A stretch of 13,996 bases of DNA from an uncultured Muribaculaceae bacterium (GCA_910586595.1 CAJUJB010000060.1:1-13996), one strand, 5' to 3'; shown: positions 1 to 6,932, numbered from the stretch's first letter. Numbers and translations are program-made. Notes: a model not told the origin generated them from the letters alone.

Positions 1-152
1 GCGCACTTGTAGAAATGATCTTCACCAATTCCATCCCTTATACCAAAGGCTGTAAGAAGTGTACAATCATTTCGGTGGCCCGTCTCTTCGCAGATACCAT
101 CCGTCGTGTCCACAGCAATCAGTCTATATCCTCGCAATATCTCATTAAATAA
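1..152 (+). CDS. prs: Ribose-phosphate pyrophosphokinase (PRPP synthetase), C-terminal end only
   Basis: This is the last 49 codons of a gene that begins before the window; the reading frame starts at base 3 and stops with TAA at 150-152. The enzyme transfers pyrophosphate from ATP to ribose 5-phosphate, giving PRPP for purine, pyrimidine, His, Trp and NAD synthesis in the cytosol. The visible tail contains FTNSIPY, then ISVARLFADTIRRVHSNQSI and ends SSQYLIK. This matches the C-terminal pattern of bacterial PRPP synthetases (hydrophobic strand, then A-E/D-x-I-R-R and E/Q-S-I-S). The catalytic and PRPP-binding loops lie outside the window, so activity cannot be judged. A strong terminator follows 12 bases after the stop. 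The identification rests on recall of the family tail. Confidence 0.9.
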   Translation, partial: ALVEMIFTNSIPYTKGCKKCTIISVARLFADTIRRVHSNQSISSQYLIK

Positions 153-163
153 TAATTTAATTC

Positions 164-202
164 AGGCATGGAGATGTTTTTCGGCGTCTCCATGCCTTTT
201 TT
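164..202 (+). terminator. Intrinsic terminator after prs
   Basis: GGCATGGAGATG (165-176) pairs with CGTCTCCATGCC (185-196) as a 12-bp stem with one G-T wobble. An outer A164-T197 pair is also possible. The loop is 8 bases and six Ts follow at 197-202. The T-run ends 6 bases before the ATG of the next gene, so the terminator is also effectively the upstream region of the dehydrogenase. Confidence 0.88.
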
Positions 203-208
203 ACATCT

Positions 209-1165
209 ATGAAACTCGTCTGCCTCGACGGTCATACACTCTATCCGGTTACCGATTCCCGCTGGGCGGCTTTCGCAGACCTGGCCGACTTCGAAATCTA
301 CGACCGCACGCCTGTTGATAAAATTATCGAACGTGCCACCGGCGCGGAAATGATTCTTACGAATAAGGTGCCATTGGATGCCGCAACTATTGAATCTTTA
401 CCCGGGTTAAAATATATCGGCGTGCTCGCAACCGGCTATAATATTGTCGATACCGAAGCCGCGAAGAAGGCTGGGGTAGTGGTGTGCAATATCCCGTCCT
501 ACAGCACAAACTCGGTGGCTCAGCAAGTGTTCGCTCTTCTGTTGGCGATTTGCAACCGTACGGAGGAATATGCCGCCGGAGTATCTGCCGGTAAATGGAG
601 CGCATGTGCCGACTTTACGTATCGTGAACGGGAGTGGCCCGAGTTGGCAGGCAAAACATTTGGAGTTGTCGGATTCGGCAACATCGGAAAGAGAGTTGCT
701 GCAATCGCCTCGGCCTTAGGTATGCAGGTGGCGGTGGTAACTTCAAAGAATGAAGATGAACTTCCGTCGGGTTATCGCAAAGTTGAGTTGGATGCTTTAT
801 TCTCTACAGCAGACGTAGTCAGTCTCCATTGCCCTTTGACTGCCGATACAAAAGGAATGGTCGACGCCCGTCGTTTATCGTTGATGAAGCCCAACGCTAT
901 TCTGATCAACACTGCACGAGGCCCACTTGTTGATGAGCAGGCTCTCGCCGACGTATTAAACCAGGAACGCATATTCGGTGCAGGCCTTGATGTGCTTTGT
1001 AACGAACCTCCTCATGCCTCCTGCCCATTGCTGACAGCTAAAAATTGCATCATCACTCCCCATATCGCCTGGGCATCGACGGAAGCTCGTGAACGACTGT
1101 TTGACATAGCACTCAATAATGTTAAAGCGTATACGGAAGGCAAGCCCGTCAATGTTGTAAATTGA
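209..1165 (+). CDS. D-2-hydroxyacid dehydrogenase, NAD(P)-dependent (glycerate dehydrogenase-like)
   Basis: A 318-residue cytosolic enzyme of the D-isomer-specific 2-hydroxyacid dehydrogenase family. These enzymes interconvert 2-oxoacids and D-2-hydroxyacids with NAD(P)H. The split catalytic domain covers roughly residues 1-100 and 285-318, with the nucleotide-binding Rossmann domain between them (GFGNIG at 155-160). The catalytic set is complete: Arg237 in NTARG, Glu266 in NEPP and His285 in TPHIAW, with Asp261 in GLDV. Length is normal for the family. The nearest resemblance I recall is to hydroxypyruvate reductase/glycerate dehydrogenases, but substrate cannot be fixed from sequence; glycerate, glyoxylate or another 2-oxoacid are all possible. 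The ATG at 209 gives the usual N-terminus (MKLVCLDGHTL). No separate promoter is evident between the prs terminator and this start. The gene ends 128 bases before the next one, which has its own promoter. Confidence 0.9.
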   Translation: MKLVCLDGHTLYPVTDSRWAAFADLADFEIYDRTPVDKIIERATGAEMILTNKVPLDAATIESLPGLKYIGVLATGYNIVDTEAAKKAGVVVCNIPSYSTNSVAQQVFALLLAICNRTEEYAAGVSAGKWSACADFTYREREWPELAGKTFGVVGFGNIGKRVAAIASALGMQVAVVTSKNEDELPSGYRKVELDALFSTADVVSLHCPLTADTKGMVDARRLSLMKPNAILINTARGPLVDEQALADVLNQERIFGAGLDVLCNEPPHASCPLLTAKNCIITPHIAWASTEARERLFDIALNNVKAYTEGKPVNVVN

Positions 1166-1222
1166 CATTGCTTCACAACTGACTTATTTAGCTGGCCGAC
1201 TGAGGTTGCGACTGCAATTTTT

Positions 1223-1254
1223 TTTGCCCATTTGGGTAAAAATACTTACCTTTG
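1223..1254 (+). promoter_or_regulatory. Bacteroidota-type promoter for the HU/SPOR gene and downstream run
   Basis: TTTG at 1223-1226 is followed after 20 bases by TACCTTTG at 1247-1254. This fits the Bacteroidota housekeeping consensus (-33 TTTG, 19-21 bases, -7 TAnnTTTG). Transcription would start near 1260, giving a leader of about 35 bases before the ATG at 1294. It is probably the main promoter of the gene series ending at 6869, because I see no equally good element at the later short gaps. Confidence 0.78.
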
Positions 1255-1293
1255 TAGTTGCAAGGGGGATTTATGCCCTGATGCTTAATTATT

Positions 1294-2259
1294 ATGACGG
1301 ATCTGCTCAGCCACATATCTTATCTTCTCTACTCCAACCGGTACGTATCGGTTGAAGGTCTGGGCTCTTTCATGCTTAGCCGGAGGAGTGCTAATGTTTC
1401 CGGAAACCTTCTTTCTGCTCCGGAAGATCTTGTGTCATTCTCCAACCAGGTCATTGCCGGTGACCGCGTGCTCGTTAACTCGATTGCGCGCAGAGCCAAT
1501 ATTACAGAAGAGGGCGCCGAGACTCTTTTAACCAACGAGGTGGAAGGTCTTAAACACGCTCTTCAACAAGGGGAGTCTATTTCCATACCCGAGGTAGGCA
1601 CATTGTCGTTGGAGGAAGATCTTACCACAATCCGCTTTGTCGCTGACAACCGCTCATCTTGGCTCTCCCCTGTAAATCTTGAGCCAATTGACGTGGCCCC
1701 CTCCGTAGCACATTCATCATCTCTCTCGTCGGCAGACTATGAAGTTCGCCGTACAACGTTGACACGTTCACTGCGCCGCACAGCCTCAAGTGCGGCGGCG
1801 ATTGCTGTCATTGCCCTTATTACCTTCGTCATATCCCAGCTGCCACATCGACATAACAATGCTCAGCAGGTGGCGTCGATGGGGATAGAACAACTTACAC
1901 CATCAATGGGTGAAAAGAGCCTTATCATAACGCCCGGGGCTACAGAACCGGCGTTGGTTCTAATTCTTAATACCCCGGCAGATGGCGCGGCGCCTGCGGC
2001 CAAGCCTTCAAAGAATATCGAGCAAGCTGACGATGACGGGCGTTATTGCCTGGTGGTAGCCTCCCTGGCTTCCCGCGCAGAAGCAGATAAATTTATAACA
2101 GCCCACAGCACTTCCGATCTCCCATTGAAATTGCTTCAGATAGATGGACGCTGGCGAGTATATGCTCGTTCGGGTGCGACTATCGCTGAATTATCAGAAC
2201 GAGGCCGCGAACTTGGCATATATGAGCGGTTCCCATCCGCTTGGATATGCCGTAGGTGA
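1294..2259 (+). CDS. Single-pass membrane protein with HU-like (CCDC81-type) N-terminus and periplasmic SPOR domain
   Basis: 321 residues. Residues 1-118 look like the paired HU-type folds found in Bacteroidota SPOR proteins: MTDLLSHISYLLYSNRYVSV and GLGSF early on, then a second unit with SISIPEVGTLSL. A linker with basic residues (VRRTTLTRSLRR, 151-162) precedes a single hydrophobic span at about 165-182, which by the positive-inside rule puts the N-terminus in the cytoplasm. A low-complexity periplasmic linker rich in Ala, Pro and Ser leads to a C-terminal SPOR-like domain at about 250-318 (YCLVVASLASRAEADKF, then GRWRVYARSG). SPOR domains bind denuded peptidoglycan at division sites. The inferred role is linking the septal wall to a cytoplasmic partner or DNA. 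A good promoter lies upstream, and a nitroreductase gene follows after 45 bases. Confidence 0.82.
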   Translation: MTDLLSHISYLLYSNRYVSVEGLGSFMLSRRSANVSGNLLSAPEDLVSFSNQVIAGDRVLVNSIARRANITEEGAETLLTNEVEGLKHALQQGESISIPEVGTLSLEEDLTTIRFVADNRSSWLSPVNLEPIDVAPSVAHSSSLSSADYEVRRTTLTRSLRRTASSAAAIAVIALITFVISQLPHRHNNAQQVASMGIEQLTPSMGEKSLIITPGATEPALVLILNTPADGAAPAAKPSKNIEQADDDGRYCLVVASLASRAEADKFITAHSTSDLPLKLLQIDGRWRVYARSGATIAELSERGRELGIYERFPSAWICRR

Positions 2260-2304
2260 TCGGCCGCCGTCAAGTGCGGCAAATAATTAACACTTACGTA
2301 CTAT

Positions 2305-2841
2305 ATGGACCTCCACGAACTACTTTTACAACGCCACAGCATACGACGCTATACCGATCAGTCCATTGATCCGGAGCACGTCAAAACCATACTTGAAGCC
2401 GGCCTGCTCGCCCCCTCATCCAAGAGCGCCCGCTCATGGCAATTTGTCGTAGTTGAAGATCATGACACCATGCAGCGCCTCATGGCATGCAAACCCGCCT
2501 ATGCCGCATCACTTAAAAATGCTCCGCTTGCAGTTGTGGTCACCACCTCCCCTGAGGAGAGTGAGGCTTATATCGAAGATGCATCAGTCGCCGCTGCGTT
2601 TATGCAGCTTCAGGCCGCAGCCTTGGGCCTTGGCTCTTGCTGGGTGCAGGTAAGAGGTAGATTCAGTGCCGATGGTGAAACCTCGGAAGATGTCGTGAAG
2701 GAAACCTTGGATATACCTCACAATATGTGCGTGGTTTGTATCCTCACCTTCGGTTACTCGGCTGAAACCCGTAAACCGGTTGATCCGTCGAAACTGCTTT
2801 GGGAAAAAGTTCATCTTGGTACCTGGCGTCATGACGCTTGA
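2305..2841 (+). CDS. Nitroreductase-family FMN oxidoreductase (first copy)
   Basis: 178 residues, the usual length for a compact nitroreductase. These are dimeric cytosolic FMN enzymes that use NAD(P)H to reduce nitro compounds, quinones, flavins or similar acceptors. Visible marks are the N-terminal FMN-phosphate motif QRHSIRRYTD (9-18), the region LLAPSSKSARSWQFVVV (34-50), the helix AAAFMQLQAAALGLGSCWVQ (96-115) typical of the FMN pocket, and a C-terminal KVHLGTW. The true substrate is unknown. It lies 45 bases after the SPOR gene and its last 11 bases overlap the start of the DUF2520 gene, which suggests co-transcription and coupled translation. A second, divergent nitroreductase sits at 6002-6583 in the same run. 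Confidence 0.88.
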   Translation: MDLHELLLQRHSIRRYTDQSIDPEHVKTILEAGLLAPSSKSARSWQFVVVEDHDTMQRLMACKPAYAASLKNAPLAVVVTTSPEESEAYIEDASVAAAFMQLQAAALGLGSCWVQVRGRFSADGETSEDVVKETLDIPHNMCVVCILTFGYSAETRKPVDPSKLLWEKVHLGTWRHDA

Positions 2842-3619
2842 TAAGAACGCTATAGCTCTGGTCGGCGCGGGTAATGTAGCAACACACCTTGCACGTGCGC
2901 TTAAAGATAATCTTACAGGAATCTACAGCCGAAATATTGACCATGCGCAGGCTCTGGCCGAGCCCCTGCATCTGCCGGCTTACGATGACTTCGCTTACTT
3001 GAGGCAGCAAAAGCCTTCAATTATTCTGGTTAGCGTTGCCGATAAAGCCCTGCCGCATATTGCTGAAGCGATTGGGCCCCTTGACTGGAATCCTCTTGTT
3101 CTGCATACTTCCGGAACAGTGGGAATGGAGGTGCTGGGTTGCATAAGCCCCCGTACCGGCGTCCTCTATCCACTTCAGACATTTTCTGCGGGAGCCTACG
3201 TAGATCTTTCCGAGGTGCCATTCTTTACAGAGACTTCAAAGCCCGAGGATCTGCCTATTGTTGATTCGCTGGCTTATACAATCAGCAGACATGTCCACCA
3301 TGCCGATGCAGCGCATCGCCGTACGCTACATATCGCCGGAGTATTTACCTCTAATTTCACGAACATACTTCTTGAAAGTGTAGAACGTATTTTGGCCACT
3401 CCGGGATATCCGCTTGAGGTGGTGAAACCCCTGATTGAAGCAACCGTAGCGAAGGCTTTCGCTGTAGGGCCCCATGCAGCTCAGACCGGCCCTGCGCGCA
3501 GAGGCGATTTTGAAGTTATCCAGCGTCAGAAGGAAGCTTTGCCAGAGGATCTCAAGCCTGTTTACTCCGTCCTCACAGATTTAATACTCCGTAGCCACCA
3601 TATCAATGAGCAGAATTAA
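2831..3619 (+). CDS. Rossmann-fold oxidoreductase-like protein with DUF2520 domain
   Basis: 262 residues from the ATG at 2831. An in-frame ATG at 2780 would add 17 residues and overlap the nitroreductase by 62 bases; I prefer 2831 because the Rossmann strand then begins normally (NAIALVGAGNVATHL, GAGNVA at residues 12-17). The N-terminal domain resembles 6-phosphogluconate dehydrogenase/ketopantoate reductase-type NAD(P) binding. The C-terminal half carries DUF2520 marks: LHTSG (91-95), VLYPLQTF (111-118), AHRRTLHIAGVFTSNFTN (161-178) and TGPARRGD (219-226). Cofactor binding is likely, but no reaction is established for the family to my knowledge. It overlaps the preceding gene by 11 bases and the following KdsC-like gene by 14. 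Its position beside KdsC-like and Maf genes is a recurring Bacteroidota arrangement as I recall it. Confidence 0.87.
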   Translation: MTLDKNAIALVGAGNVATHLARALKDNLTGIYSRNIDHAQALAEPLHLPAYDDFAYLRQQKPSIILVSVADKALPHIAEAIGPLDWNPLVLHTSGTVGMEVLGCISPRTGVLYPLQTFSAGAYVDLSEVPFFTETSKPEDLPIVDSLAYTISRHVHHADAAHRRTLHIAGVFTSNFTNILLESVERILATPGYPLEVVKPLIEATVAKAFAVGPHAAQTGPARRGDFEVIQRQKEALPEDLKPVYSVLTDLILRSHHINEQN

Positions 3620-4130
3620 CTACGATTTACGCAAAATAAAGGCCATCGCTTTTGACGTCGATGGTGTTCTCTCTCCTTCGACCGTACCCATGTCTGCCGA
3701 TGGAATTCCGATGCGCATGGCGAATCTCAAAGATGGTTATGCCATGCAACTTGCAGTGAAGTCTGGCCTTCGATTGGCAATTATTACCGGGGCAGATGTT
3801 CCTTCAATTACCGGGCGATTCGGTGTCATCGGCGTACAGGATATATATATGGGTGTAGCTGATAAACTCCCGGTTTTTCAGCACTGGCTGACACAGAGTG
3901 GCCTCACTCCTGATGAGGTGGCGTATGCAGGCGACGACATCCCCGATCTTCCCGTTCTCCGCGTGTGCGGCCTCGGTGTTGCGCCACGCGATGCGGCTCC
4001 CGAGGTGAAGGCGGTGGCGAAATTCATTACGTCGGCCAATGGCGGATATGGTGTAGCCCGTGAAATACTTGAGGAAGTAATGAGGGCCAAGGGCCTTTGG
4101 CTGGCCGAGGATAAGGCCTACGCGTGGTAA
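3606..4130 (+). CDS. KdsC-like HAD phosphatase (putative KDO 8-phosphate phosphatase)
   Basis: 174 residues, matching the small cap-less C0 HAD phosphatases of the KdsC type. KdsC enzymes hydrolyse 3-deoxy-D-manno-octulosonate 8-phosphate in the lipopolysaccharide inner-core pathway. Motif I is FDVDGVLS with nucleophile Asp17 and acid/base Asp19. Thr61 of IITG is motif II, Lys87 in ADKLP is probably motif III, and GDDIPD (109-114) is motif IV. NLKDGYAMQLA (40-50) and the tail ANGGYGVAREI are also KdsC-like. The residues after ITG are Ala-Asp rather than the Arg or Gly-Arg I expect in KdsC, so the substrate may differ. It overlaps the end of the DUF2520 gene by 14 bases and is followed after 16 bases by Maf. 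The family call is firm; the exact substrate is less so. Confidence 0.85.
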   Translation: MSRINYDLRKIKAIAFDVDGVLSPSTVPMSADGIPMRMANLKDGYAMQLAVKSGLRLAIITGADVPSITGRFGVIGVQDIYMGVADKLPVFQHWLTQSGLTPDEVAYAGDDIPDLPVLRVCGLGVAPRDAAPEVKAVAKFITSANGGYGVAREILEEVMRAKGLWLAEDKAYAW

Positions 4131-4146
4131 AATATAGAAAAAAGAA

Positions 4147-4803
4147 ATGAGCATAGAATATAATCCGATGGACTGCCGGGCAATTTCGCCAAATATGCTC
4201 CCCCCGTTTCCGGCACCGGAGTACAGTGAAGTAAGTGTCTTGCTTGCCTCCGGATCGCCTCGAAGGAGAGAACTTCTTGGGCTGATTGTTCCCCAATTCG
4301 GTATAGCCGTTTCAAAAGCAATCGAAGAGTCTTATCCTGATACTCTTGCCACGGCTGAGGTTCCCGCGTATCTATCTAAACTTAAAGCGCAGGCATATGA
4401 GGCCGAACTCAGCGAGAAGGAATTGATAATTACAGCCGATACGGTAGTAATCTCTGATGGGCATATACTCGGAAAACCTCATGACCACGATGAAGCTTGC
4501 GCGATGCTCCGTTCGCTTGCCGGACGTACTCATACAGTTGTAACGGGCGTCACCCTTTCTTCCAAAGACGGCAAGAGAAAAGATACTTTCACGGAATCGA
4601 CACAAGTTACATTTGCCGACCTATCAGAAAAAGAGATAGAGGAATATGTGACTCGCTTCAGGCCATTTGACAAGGCTGGAGCCTACGGAATACAAGAATG
4701 GGTAGGGGCTGCATGTATATCGGGAATCAATGGATGTTTCTACAATGTTATGGGGCTACCTCTACATGCGCTTTACCAGCATCTTCGCGATTTTTTTAAA
4801 TAG
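4147..4803 (+). CDS. maf: Maf-family nucleoside triphosphate pyrophosphatase (YhdE-like)
   Basis: 218 residues from the first ATG. Maf proteins hydrolyse non-canonical or surplus nucleoside triphosphates to monophosphates and pyrophosphate. Conserved marks are LLASGSPRRRELL (32-44), TADTVV with Asp98 as the likely catalytic base, ILGKP (107-111) and FDKAGAYGIQE (174-184). The DKAGAYGIQ form is typical of the YhdE branch (dTTP/UTP and modified pyrimidines) rather than the YceF branch (m7GTP). The stretch before ASGSPRR is about 33 residues, longer than usual. The ATG at 4195 (Met17) would give a more typical N-terminus, but the A-rich bases before 4147 fit Bacteroidota initiation, so the start is uncertain. 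It sits 16 bases after the KdsC-like gene and 8 bases before fprA. Confidence 0.9.
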   Translation: MSIEYNPMDCRAISPNMLPPFPAPEYSEVSVLLASGSPRRRELLGLIVPQFGIAVSKAIEESYPDTLATAEVPAYLSKLKAQAYEAELSEKELIITADTVVISDGHILGKPHDHDEACAMLRSLAGRTHTVVTGVTLSSKDGKRKDTFTESTQVTFADLSEKEIEEYVTRFRPFDKAGAYGIQEWVGAACISGINGCFYNVMGLPLHALYQHLRDFFK

Positions 4804-4811
4804 GATTAAAA

Positions 4812-6002
4812 ATGAAGACACTTAAAATCTCAGACCAAGTCAATTATATAGGTGTCAATGATCGCACCACAACAAAATTTGAAAGCTTATGGCCAATTCC
4901 ACTTGGAGTAAGCTATAATTCATACCTTATAACCGGATCGGAGAAATCTGCGATAATAGATGGAGTTGAAGTCTCCCATGCCCTCAAGCAGATCGACCAT
5001 ATCAAGGATATACTTGGCGACCGTCATCCCGATTATCTGGTAATAAACCACATGGAGCCCGATCATTCAGGGGCTATATCTATCTTGCGCCAGGCTTTCC
5101 CGGAGATTACTATCGTAGGAAATACCCAGACGCTTAATATGATAGAAGGATTTTACGGCGTGACTGGTAATACTCTCGCAGTCAAAGATGGTGATAGCCT
5201 TCCGCTCGGAGATGGCTGCTCTTTGAAATTCTTCCTCACACCGATGGTTCACTGGCCCGAAACGATGATGACATATCTGGAAGAGGAGGGTATACTTTTC
5301 AGCGGAGATGCCTTTGGCTGTTTTGGCGCTTTGAATGGTGCGGTGATTGACTCTGATATGAATGCCGACCGATATTTTCCGGAGATGATACGTTATTACA
5401 GCTGTATAGTTGGAAAATACGGAGCTTTTGTGCAACGGGCCCTTAAAAAATTGTCTTCGCTCAATATCGGTATGCTGTGTTCCACTCACGGGCCTGTATG
5501 GAAAGAGCAGACCGCCGAAGTTATCAGTCTATATGACAAATTGAGCCGTTACGAACCCCTCGACAATGGTGTAACCATAGTCTACGGATCTATGTATGGT
5601 AATACTGAGTCAATGGCCGAGGCCACAGCAGAAGCGTTGGCGGCAGCCGGAGTCAAGGATATTGCCATTCATAACGCATCGTTTACCGACTTAAGCTATA
5701 TAATCTCCGATGCGTTTACGCACAAAGGGCTTGTAATAGCTGCGCCAACGTACTCTGATGGTTTATTCCCGCCCGTGAAGGCTGCCCTCGAAGCTCTTGC
5801 CGTACGTGGCCTTAAAGACCGCTCGGTAGCCATACTCGGCTCACATACATGGGCTCAACAGGCGGTAAAAGTAATGGGGCGCCAACTTGAAGAGACCGGA
5901 ATGACACTTGTCGGAGATCCCATTGTTTCGCGCCATGCGCCTGGCGCTGATATACTCGAACAATGCCGCTCATTAGGTCATACTTTAGCAACTCTCCTGT
6001 GA
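4812..6002 (+). CDS. fprA: A-type flavodiiron protein (FprA), oxygen/nitric-oxide reductase
   Basis: 396 residues, the length of a class A flavodiiron protein: a metallo-beta-lactamase-like diiron domain (about 1-250) followed by an FMN flavodoxin domain (about 253-396). The diiron ligands are all present: His80, Glu82, Asp84 and His85 in HMEPDH, His147 in MVHWPE, Asp166 in SGDAFG and His226 in STHGPVW. The FMN phosphate loop is YGSMYGNTESM (258-268). These cytosolic enzymes reduce O2 to water and/or NO to N2O, protecting anaerobes. There is no fused rubredoxin or flavin-reductase domain, so a separate electron donor is needed and none is recognisable here. The stop codon shares a base with the next gene's ATG (TGATG), implying coupled expression with the second nitroreductase. 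Whether O2 or NO is the main substrate cannot be read from these motifs. Confidence 0.94.
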   Translation: MKTLKISDQVNYIGVNDRTTTKFESLWPIPLGVSYNSYLITGSEKSAIIDGVEVSHALKQIDHIKDILGDRHPDYLVINHMEPDHSGAISILRQAFPEITIVGNTQTLNMIEGFYGVTGNTLAVKDGDSLPLGDGCSLKFFLTPMVHWPETMMTYLEEEGILFSGDAFGCFGALNGAVIDSDMNADRYFPEMIRYYSCIVGKYGAFVQRALKKLSSLNIGMLCSTHGPVWKEQTAEVISLYDKLSRYEPLDNGVTIVYGSMYGNTESMAEATAEALAAAGVKDIAIHNASFTDLSYIISDAFTHKGLVIAAPTYSDGLFPPVKAALEALAVRGLKDRSVAILGSHTWAQQAVKVMGRQLEETGMTLVGDPIVSRHAPGADILEQCRSLGHTLATLL

Positions 6003-6583
6003 TGATGGATTTTACTCAATATAAAGCCCTCTTGGCCGCCGACCGTTCTGTTCGGCGTTTCTGCCAAGCTAAAACGATTGATCACTCTATACTTCGGGAG
6101 CTTGTTGGCTTGGCAACTTTATGTGCCTCGGGCCGGAATCTCCAGCCGCTGAAATACCGTCTCGTTTCCACTCCAGAGGAGTGTGAGGCTGTATTCCCTC
6201 TTTTGGCATGGGCTGGATACCTGACAGATTGGCCTGGGCCAGAGGAAGGAGAAAGGCCTGCGGCTTATCTGGTGCAATGTCTTGATACGGATATGACCAC
6301 CAATTGTCTCTGCGACGATGGCATCCAACTCCAGGCAATAACTTTAGGGGCGCGCTCGCTTGGGATTGGTGCATGTATAATCAAAGCGTTCAATGCTGCA
6401 AAAATAAGTGAGACTCTGGATCTGCCTGCAAATCTTAAGCCTCTTTATGTGCTCGCTCTGGGATTCCCGGCTGAAACTATAAAACTTGAACCTCTTTCTC
6501 AGGAGGGAGATTATAAATATTACCGCTCCGCCGACGGCGTTCATCATGTGCCCAAGCGAAGTGTTGACGATATAATTATATAA
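6002..6583 (+). CDS. Nitroreductase-family protein (second copy)
   Basis: 193 residues from the ATG at 6002, which overlaps the fprA stop by one base. A second ATG at 6005 could equally be used, and an in-frame ATG at 5963 inside fprA is less likely. Family marks are DRSVRRFCQ (14-22, the FMN-phosphate arginines), SGRNLQPLKYRLV (43-55) and ITLGARSLGIGACIIKAFN (113-131). The centre (LLAWAGYLTDWPGPEEGERP, 67-86) and the C-terminal extension ending VDDIII diverge from the first copy at 2305-2841, so this is a different subfamily rather than a recent duplicate. Likely FMN- and NAD(P)H-dependent; substrate unknown. Placement directly behind fprA suggests a shared role in redox stress, which is inference. 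Confidence 0.86.
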   Translation: MMDFTQYKALLAADRSVRRFCQAKTIDHSILRELVGLATLCASGRNLQPLKYRLVSTPEECEAVFPLLAWAGYLTDWPGPEEGERPAAYLVQCLDTDMTTNCLCDDGIQLQAITLGARSLGIGACIIKAFNAAKISETLDLPANLKPLYVLALGFPAETIKLEPLSQEGDYKYYRSADGVHHVPKRSVDDIII

Positions 6584-6593
6584 ATCGATAGAA

Positions 6594-6869
6594 ATGTTAC
6601 GACTCAATTGCTTCATCCGCGTCGCTGAATGCCATCGCGCGGAAGTCCTTGCGGCAGCTCGCCACCTTACAGAAGTTTCACTGACTCAGGATGGCTGCAT
6701 TGCTTACGATATTTTTGAAAGTGCGACTCGCCCCGATGTTATGATGATCTGTGAGACTTGGAAAGATCAGGCAGCCCTTGATGCCCACAGCGCTTCGGCT
6801 GTATTTATAGAAGAAGTCGGCAAGATGAAAGAACTTGCCGACCTCAAACTTGAGACTTTCCAATTTTGA
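6594..6869 (+). CDS. ABM-domain protein, putative quinol monooxygenase (YgiN-like)
   Basis: 91 residues covering a single ABM (antibiotic biosynthesis monooxygenase) ferredoxin-like domain, the standard length for such dimeric cytosolic proteins. Visible features are the first strand LRLNCFIRVAE, the helix AARHLTEVSLTQDGCIAYDI with the common GC-x-x-Y turn (34-38), and ICETWKDQAALDAHSAS (52-68) with the family E-x-W and H65. Relatives include the quinol monooxygenase YgiN, but many family members have no known reaction. It lies 10 bases after the second nitroreductase and is the last gene before the terminator at 6886-6932. Its association with fprA and nitroreductases fits a quinone or flavin redox function, unproven. 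Confidence 0.85.
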   Translation: MLRLNCFIRVAECHRAEVLAAARHLTEVSLTQDGCIAYDIFESATRPDVMMICETWKDQAALDAHSASAVFIEEVGKMKELADLKLETFQF

Positions 6870-6885
6870 CAATTGAAAGACCTTG

Positions 6886-6932
6886 ACTTGAGCCGCGTTG
6901 CTGATTACTCAGCTGTGCGGCTCAAGTTTTTT
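6886..6932 (+). terminator. Intrinsic terminator of the rightward run, overlapping the convergent symporter end
   Basis: ACTTGAGCCGC (6886-6896) pairs perfectly over 11 bp with GCGGCTCAAGT (6917-6927). Inside it, GCTGA (6900-6904) pairs with TCAGC (6909-6913) around a TTAC loop, giving a long two-part hairpin. Six Ts follow at 6927-6932. The U-run favours the plus strand only; read leftward the hairpin is not followed by Ts. Bases from 6909 onward are coding for the last codons and stop of the leftward symporter. Confidence 0.87.

Noticed and set aside
1212..1225. Possible terminator after the dehydrogenase (TTGC-GACT-GCAA then a T-run)
   Set aside because: A 4-bp stem is too weak, and the T-run overlaps the -33 element of the next promoter; not listed as a feature.
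2263..2280. GCCGC…GCGGC hairpin between the SPOR gene and the first nitroreductase
   Set aside because: Only 5 bp of pairing and no T-run, so it is not supportable as a terminator; the genes are probably co-transcribed.
2780..2830. Longer N-terminus for the DUF2520 protein
   Set aside because: It would add 17 residues that do not resemble the family and overlap the nitroreductase by 62 bases; the ATG at 2831 puts the Rossmann motif at its usual position.
3804..4154. 116-codon minus-strand open frame across the KdsC-like gene
   Set aside because: Fully antisense to a gene with intact HAD motifs, with no promoter and no family resemblance.
5067..5489. 140-codon open frame on the minus strand inside fprA
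   Set aside because: It covers the metal-ligand region of a complete flavodiiron gene and has no recognisable protein features.
2305..6583. The two nitroreductases as a recent tandem duplication
   Set aside because: The proteins share only the general family motifs and differ in length, central segment and tail, so they are separate subfamilies.
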